From positions 4,278,001-4,342,000 of the forward strand of contig CAJFCV020000003.1 in the NCBI GenBank assembly GCA_904066235.2: 64,000 nt of DNA, in the 5' to 3' direction. Below are positions 59,756 through 64,000 of this stretch, piece by piece. Numbering within the stretch: the first letter of the stretch is position 1; every line of letters begins with the position of its first letter. Below the pieces are notes generated by a model, which was not told the origin of the DNA, ran no database searches, and was given only the letters and a program-made list of their open reading frames with translations. The position numbers and the translations under genes are program-made. The DNA comes from Bursaphelenchus xylophilus (Eukaryota; Nematoda; Chromadorea; Rhabditida; Aphelenchoididae).

Positions 59756-60254
59756 ATGGGTTTGAGTCGAGAAGGTTCGTTGATTTTTTTAGTTTTCTTA
59801 AAATTGGTATACAAGGTGGAACATTCTAATGGAATTGGCCCCAAATTTCAGAGGTTGAAAAGCTTTTGGAGCCAATTGAAAGCCGGCTTGATGAAGGGCT
59901 CGAGAAACAAGATGCGGCTCAAGCTGCCTCGTGCTATACAGACAACGCTGTTTTAGTTCATCTGGGGAAGAATGCGGTTACAACGAGAGCAGGTAATCTC
60001 TGCAGGATAACCTGAAACTGATCTTAAAAATTTCAGCGATTGAAGCCCGTTACAAAGAATTCTTAACACCTGATTTTGGCAAAATAATAACGGAGAAAAC
60101 GGCGGCTTACGACGTCAACGACGGGGAATTTTTGCTGAGGAAGGGACGGTATCAAATGGGCAAAGATCAGCCCTGGTTCAAATACATGCAACTTTTTGAA
60201 CGGCAACCAGATGGAAAGTATCTCGTTCTGCACGATGAATTTGAATTTAACTAA
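59756..60254 (+). CDS. SnoaL/NTF2-like (DUF4440-type) protein, paralogue 1
   Basis: Exons 59756-59774, 59852-59992 and 60037-60254 join to 125 residues. The fold is inferred from the family pattern: an N-terminal helix (EEVEKLLEPIESRLDEGLEK), then CYTDNAVLVHLG, a central helix, and the closing strands GEFLLRKGRYQM, WFKYMQLFERQPDGKYLV and LHDEFEFN. Members of this superfamily are small cone-shaped domains that bind or modify small molecules, or dimerise; function here is unknown. No signal peptide, so cytosolic. Exon lengths 19 and 141 nt are identical in the two paralogues. AATAAA at 60275. Confidence 0.72.
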
Positions 60255-60274
60255 ATTTTTGTTTGAACATCGAC

Positions 60275-60280
60275 AATAAA
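60275..60280 (+). terminator. Poly(A) signal AATAAA of SnoaL-like gene 1
   Basis: AATAAA 21 nt after the stop, about 100 bp before the TATA box of the next paralogue. Confidence 0.55.
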
Positions 60281-60378
60281 CTTTGTGTTTCACGGCTGAG
60301 ATCAAAATTAAGATCTTAATCGATCAGTTTAACAATAGTTTAACATTTTAAATTCGGAGGCGTTTAGAGTCAAAGAAA

Positions 60379-60386
60379 TATAAAAG
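60379..60386 (+). promoter_or_regulatory. TATA box of SnoaL-like gene 2
   Basis: TATAAAAG 59 bp before the ATG at 60438. Confidence 0.6.
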
Positions 60387-60437
60387 TCGAGTTGGTTTGA
60401 GTTGTAGAAATTGTTACCGAGAAGGCTGAGCGCTACC

Positions 60438-61139
60438 ATGGGCTACTCCAAGGAGGGTAAGGATTCTGCTTTCGGATTAGAGCAGTGAAAGGTTATTTGT
60501 CAATGGTTCCGTGATTTTAGAACTAGAAAATCTTCTCAAGGTTTCGGAAGATGCGGCGGACGTAGCGGTGGAATTGAAGGATCATGAAGGGATCTCCAAA
60601 CTCTACCACGAAGACGCCGTGTTGATACACTCGGGTAGTAATGCGACGTATGGAAGGAAAGGTGAGTTTATAAAGAAAATGCCTGGGGCAGGATAAATGT
60701 TTTTTTTTCAAAAAGTTCTTGTAGCCACTTTCATATTTTTTGAAGATTTGAAAGTGCTGTAAAGGCTTTGCAAAAATAGTCAACATTTTTTGGGCATGAG
60801 AAAAAGTGTTTACCGCAAACAAGAGGCTGCAATGAATAGCGTAGAATATTCGTACACAGCATTGCTTGCAATTTCTTCATGAAACTCTTTTCTTGCAGCA
60901 AGTATGTATTTGAAGAAACTCTTTTAGCCATCGCCGACAACTTCGTCCAACTGATGAAACTGTTTGACAAATTCGTTCTGAAAAAGGGAGACATTTGGGA
61001 GGTCAACGATGCCGAATACATTGTGAGAAAAGGCGAATTCCGATTCGACGACAACCCGAAGTGGATGACTTATATTCAGTTTTACAAGAGGTCTGAGGAT
61101 GGCAACTACTTGATTGTATATGACAAGTTCGATTTGTAG
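60438..61139 (+). CDS. SnoaL/NTF2-like (DUF4440-type) protein, paralogue 2
   Basis: Exons 60438-60456, 60521-60661 and 60928-61139 join to 123 residues. It matches paralogues 1 and 3 in order: SKEELENLLKVSEDA, LYHEDAVLIHSGSNAT, WEVNDAEYIVRKGEFRF, MTYIQFYKRSEDGNYLIVYD. The second intron (266 nt) is longer than in its neighbours. It is the most diverged of the three, with the last residues KFDL. AATAAA at 61157. Confidence 0.72.
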
Positions 61140-61156
61140 TTTCTTTATCTTAAGCT

Positions 61157-61162
61157 AATAAA
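61157..61162 (+). terminator. Poly(A) signal AATAAA of SnoaL-like gene 2
   Basis: AATAAA 18 nt after the stop. Confidence 0.5.
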
Positions 61163-61361
61163 ATCCTGACTAATAAATCATAAGCAGAAGGCCTTGTTTC
61201 TTCAACTGGCCCTATCTTTTTCTTCAGCAAGTTTAATTCCCGAAAATTTTATGACTTTCACTGATATTACGCGACCTCTTAATGCTCGATTGTCACTATT
61301 GCCGCACCCATGCTAAGCTCTCTTGCAATGACGAAAATTTATTTCTTTTTTCACCTCCACG

Positions 61362-62544
61362 ATGTCTGAAAATGGGACACTTGTCGAGGATCCAACGCAC
61401 TCTTTACGGATCACCCTGAGCATTATTGGAGTTGTATTTGGAGCCGAAACACTGGCTGTGAATGTGTTTGCGTTGTGGTTTTTTAACAAAACCTCCTCCT
61501 TCAGAAACAAGCACACCATGTTGATTATGATCAAGATTTTGGCGGATATCCCGGCTGTTTCTGTCCTAATTTTCTGGTGGTTGCCTTGGGTGTTTTTTAT
61601 GGACAAAATGACTGTTGAAGTGCTGCCTTGGTTCCGGTATCCAAATGTGGTCTTCAGCTCTATTGCTCACTTCACTAGTTTTTTTGCACTGAACATGCAG
61701 ATTCACATTTTAATGGCCAGATTTGTTGGTGTATTTTACACTTTTACATTCAACAAAATTTTCCGAAGAAAGTATATGATCATCCTGTTTGGAATTAACA
61801 TTTTTTGGTGTTTCAATTCCGTTGGTGAGTGTATTTTTTGCTATATATTTGACCGATTATGTGATATTACTTTAGCGTTGACCTCATTCTATTTTGGTGC
61901 CTTTAATTTCTACATTCCTGGTTTGTTTTTCTCCTTCTCTCTAAAGGTCCCATCCTTTGCGCAAGTTGATATCCCGATGGCTGCGCAAATTGCAGTAATG
62001 GTCCAGATTTGGATATTGGTGGCTATATGCCTCGGCTTGGCTATTGCGACGGTTGTAAAACTAAGGAGGCTGAATAATGCAAGTTGAAGGGGTCATTTCC
62101 TCTATGATTACCCGTAGATACTATTAAAACTGCATTAAAATTTGAAATGGTTCAATTTTACCGTTATTCATTTTAGGCCCAAGCAGAAGCTCATGGAATG
62201 GGCGGGGAGATCGGAAAAAAACGACGAAGTGCTGAGTGGAAGTTGCTGGTAATCAGCATCGCCTCGCCGCTTCTCTGCACTATTCAACTTGTTGCCCTAG
62301 CGTCATCATATTTTTATCTGAAAGGGGAAAATCTCTCAGAACTCATTATCTATTGTTTCTTTGTTACGTGTGTTGCAGAGTTATTGCAAGCACAATCTTA
62401 CGCGTGAGTTGACTACAAGACTGTCAATTATTTAAATTTAGAATTCTCCAGCTGGCGATAAATCAATCGTTTTGGAGATTTGTCCGATGCCAGTCGAAGT
62501 CCTCGACAATTATTGGGTCTACAAAAATCACGGACTCTTGGTAA
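61362..62544 (+). CDS. Serpentine chemoreceptor (7TM GPCR), family unassigned
   Basis: Exons 61362-62078, 62177-62403 and 62442-62544 join to 348 residues. Membrane segments: ITLSIIGVVFGAETLAVNVF, MIKILADIPAVSVLIFWWL, VVFSSIAHFTSFFALNMQ, YMIILFGINIFWCFN, YFGAFNFYIPGLFFSFSL, IAVMVQIWILVAICLGLAIA, and in exon 2 LLVISIASPLLCTIQLVALA and LIIYCFFVTCVAELL. An extracellular loop with Cys (ECIFCYIFDRLCD) lies before the fifth. Seven or eight stretches, length and exon number fit a worm sr-family receptor; I cannot pick the family. Intron 1 joins in frame only if it begins GC (AAT|GCAAGT), a GC-AG intron. The gene interrupts the SnoaL array. Confidence 0.72.
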
Positions 62545-63120
62545 TCGTTTTTTATCTGATTGTGAGAAATCAGAGAAACTCGCCTCCTTAAGCCTCATTT
62601 TGTTAGTCATTTCCTCTAAAAATAAGGGTCGCAAGCATAAATATTACTGCTGGGAAAGGGACGAAAGAGTAACTCATAAATCTTGATAGAGGTTCGCAAA
62701 CATACTATACATAGTTAAATTTGAATTTCATGAAACATTTTAATTGAAGTTACAAAATGAAAGAGCTGTCTAAACAAAAGACATTTTCATCTCAATATGA
62801 CCATTTTTATTTTTGAATAAAAATGGTATTTAAAAATAAGCCGTCTGTTCAAAGTCATTTCATTGTAAACAGTCTGCTATTTTTGTCACAAAAGCCAATT
62901 ATTGCGGCCTTTCAAAGCCCATAGTTTGAAGTGACGAACACCATGTCTGCCTTTTTCTATCATCAATTTTAAACATCATTCTAATATCTTCCTTGTTTGA
63001 AACTGAACGTTTTTCGATCGGAACTTCGTTTTCCGTAGTTTGAAGGCACAAGAGAATAAGCGCTCGAGTCAAGTGATATTAAAGTCACAACTCTTCTTTT
63101 TGTTGACTTATGGACTCGCG
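62545..63120. other. Intergenic region between chemoreceptor and third SnoaL-like gene
   Basis: About 575 bp, AT-rich. I see no gene and no fourth SnoaL remnant. Confidence 0.4.
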
Positions 63121-63128
63121 TATAAAAG
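63121..63128 (+). promoter_or_regulatory. TATA box of SnoaL-like gene 3
   Basis: TATAAAAG 64 bp before the ATG at 63185. Confidence 0.6.
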
Positions 63129-63184
63129 GCTGAAAATGATCGGGTTTAGCGGCATTGTTGGAAGGGGGATTGCTCGAAGTAAAC

Positions 63185-63989
63185 ATGGTCCTGTCGCGTG
63201 AAGGTAAGCCGTTTTTGAATTTGTTGCTAGTTTGCAAAACAAAATCATCAAGTTTTGTCGATATGGAATTTGCATAGGAAAAGGGTTCAAAGCGTGAAGG
63301 GAATATCTTCATGAATTTTGGACAAGTTTAGATCGGAACTTCTGAGGGTATACACAAGTATAACTAGTGTAATTTTCCAATTGCTCGTTATTTTTGCAAG
63401 CCTTGTTAATAGTATGGGAAAAAATCAATTTGTTATCCATGCAAACGGTTTTTGAAAAAAAAAATTAAAGAAATCTCTTGAAAAACGGTCCACTTCTATT
63501 TGTCATCCAGTTTCCAAAAACAACTTGATCTTCAATGTCAACAAACAACTCATTTTTTTTGCAGAAGTCGAAAAGCTCCTTGCTCCGCTAGAGAGCATGT
63601 TGGACAAGGCCTTCGATGACGGAGACTACGAAAAAGTTTCGACTGGATATTCAGAAGATGCGGCCTTCGTTCATCTTGGGAATAGTGTCGTTAGAGGCAG
63701 AAAAGGTACTTATTTTATTAGAGAGACAATAACTAGAAGCTTCAATTGTAAGCATAAAATCTCGATTTCAGCGATTGCTCAGGCCTTCTCCAAATTCAAT
63801 GGCCTGGACGCCACGACCATGACAAACGAGAAGACCCATGCGTTTGATATAAACGATGGTGAATATTTGATGAGAAAGGGACGTTATCGTTTCGCTGATG
63901 GACCATGGATGAGATACATGCAGCTTTTCCATCGGCAGGCCGATGGCTCTTATTTGATCGTCCATGATGAATTCGAATTAAAACAATAG
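63185..63989 (+). CDS. SnoaL/NTF2-like (DUF4440-type) protein, paralogue 3
   Basis: Exons 63185-63203, 63565-63705 and 63772-63989 join to 125 residues; all three exon lengths equal those of paralogue 1. Sequence is closest to paralogue 1: REEVEKLLAPLESMLD, YSEDAAFVHLGNSV, AFDINDGEYLMRKGRYRFAD, MRYMQLFHRQADGSYLIVHD, ending EFELKQ. The first intron (361 nt) is the largest of the three. The gene ends about 11 bp before the window edge, so a further member could lie downstream. Confidence 0.72.
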
Positions 63990-64000
63990 ACAATCATTGT

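Overview
This is a nuclear contig from a nematode, read from compact genes with many 40-70 nt introns (acceptors ending TTTCAG or TTTTAG), acceptors placed a few bases upstream of start codons (a hint of trans-splicing), three serpentine chemoreceptor genes of worm type, and clear orthologues of worm genes (eak-7, sax-2/Furry, alx-1/ALIX, BUD13). Acceptors vary more than the strict Caenorhabditis TTTTCAG, so another rhabditid lineage is possible; I cannot name the species. All exon joins were made by eye from splice signals, phase and protein similarity.

Layout. 0-5.1 kb (-): a double-domain terminal uridylyltransferase of TUT4/7 type. 5.8-8.4 kb (+): eak-7 (TLDc, myristoylation start), whose first intron carries on the opposite strand a complete gene for a secreted small heat-shock protein. 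8.6-10 kb (-): a small membrane protein and a small secreted protein, neither recognised. 10.3-21.5 kb (-): Furry/sax-2, about 26 exons and about 3,000 residues. 21.5-26.2 kb: gene-poor, with a perfect 2 x 337 bp tandem duplication and an inverted-repeat element. 26.2-27.2 kb (+): a cysteine-tailed protein. 27.6-34.0 kb (-): a large secreted cysteine-repeat protein with one degenerate LDLa module and a probable GPI tail; one intron holds an 860 bp TIR element. 34-43 kb: gene-poor, with a possible 63-residue gene and one chemoreceptor. 43.3-44.1 kb (-): NAA80-type actin N-acetyltransferase. 45.5-49.2 kb (+): alx-1. 50.1-52.1 kb (+): second chemoreceptor. 52.3-53.9 kb (+): peroxisomal sarcosine/pipecolate oxidase. 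54.2-56.3 kb (+): BUD13. 56.3-57.2 kb (-): secreted cysteine-rich protein whose stop lies 2 bp from the BUD13 stop. 59.8-64.0 kb (+): three paralogous SnoaL/NTF2-like genes with identical exon design and TATA spacing, with a third chemoreceptor between the second and third.

There is no operon-like pathway. The window mixes housekeeping genes (RNA tailing, splicing, ESCRT/endosome, cell morphogenesis, actin modification, amino-acid catabolism) with fast-evolving secreted and sensory genes. The most notable points are the nested secreted sHSP, two introns that only join in frame through GC-AG splice sites, the SnoaL triad with matched TATA boxes, the paired loss of two disulfide partners in the LDLa module, and an in-frame optional exon in the ALIX Bro1 domain.
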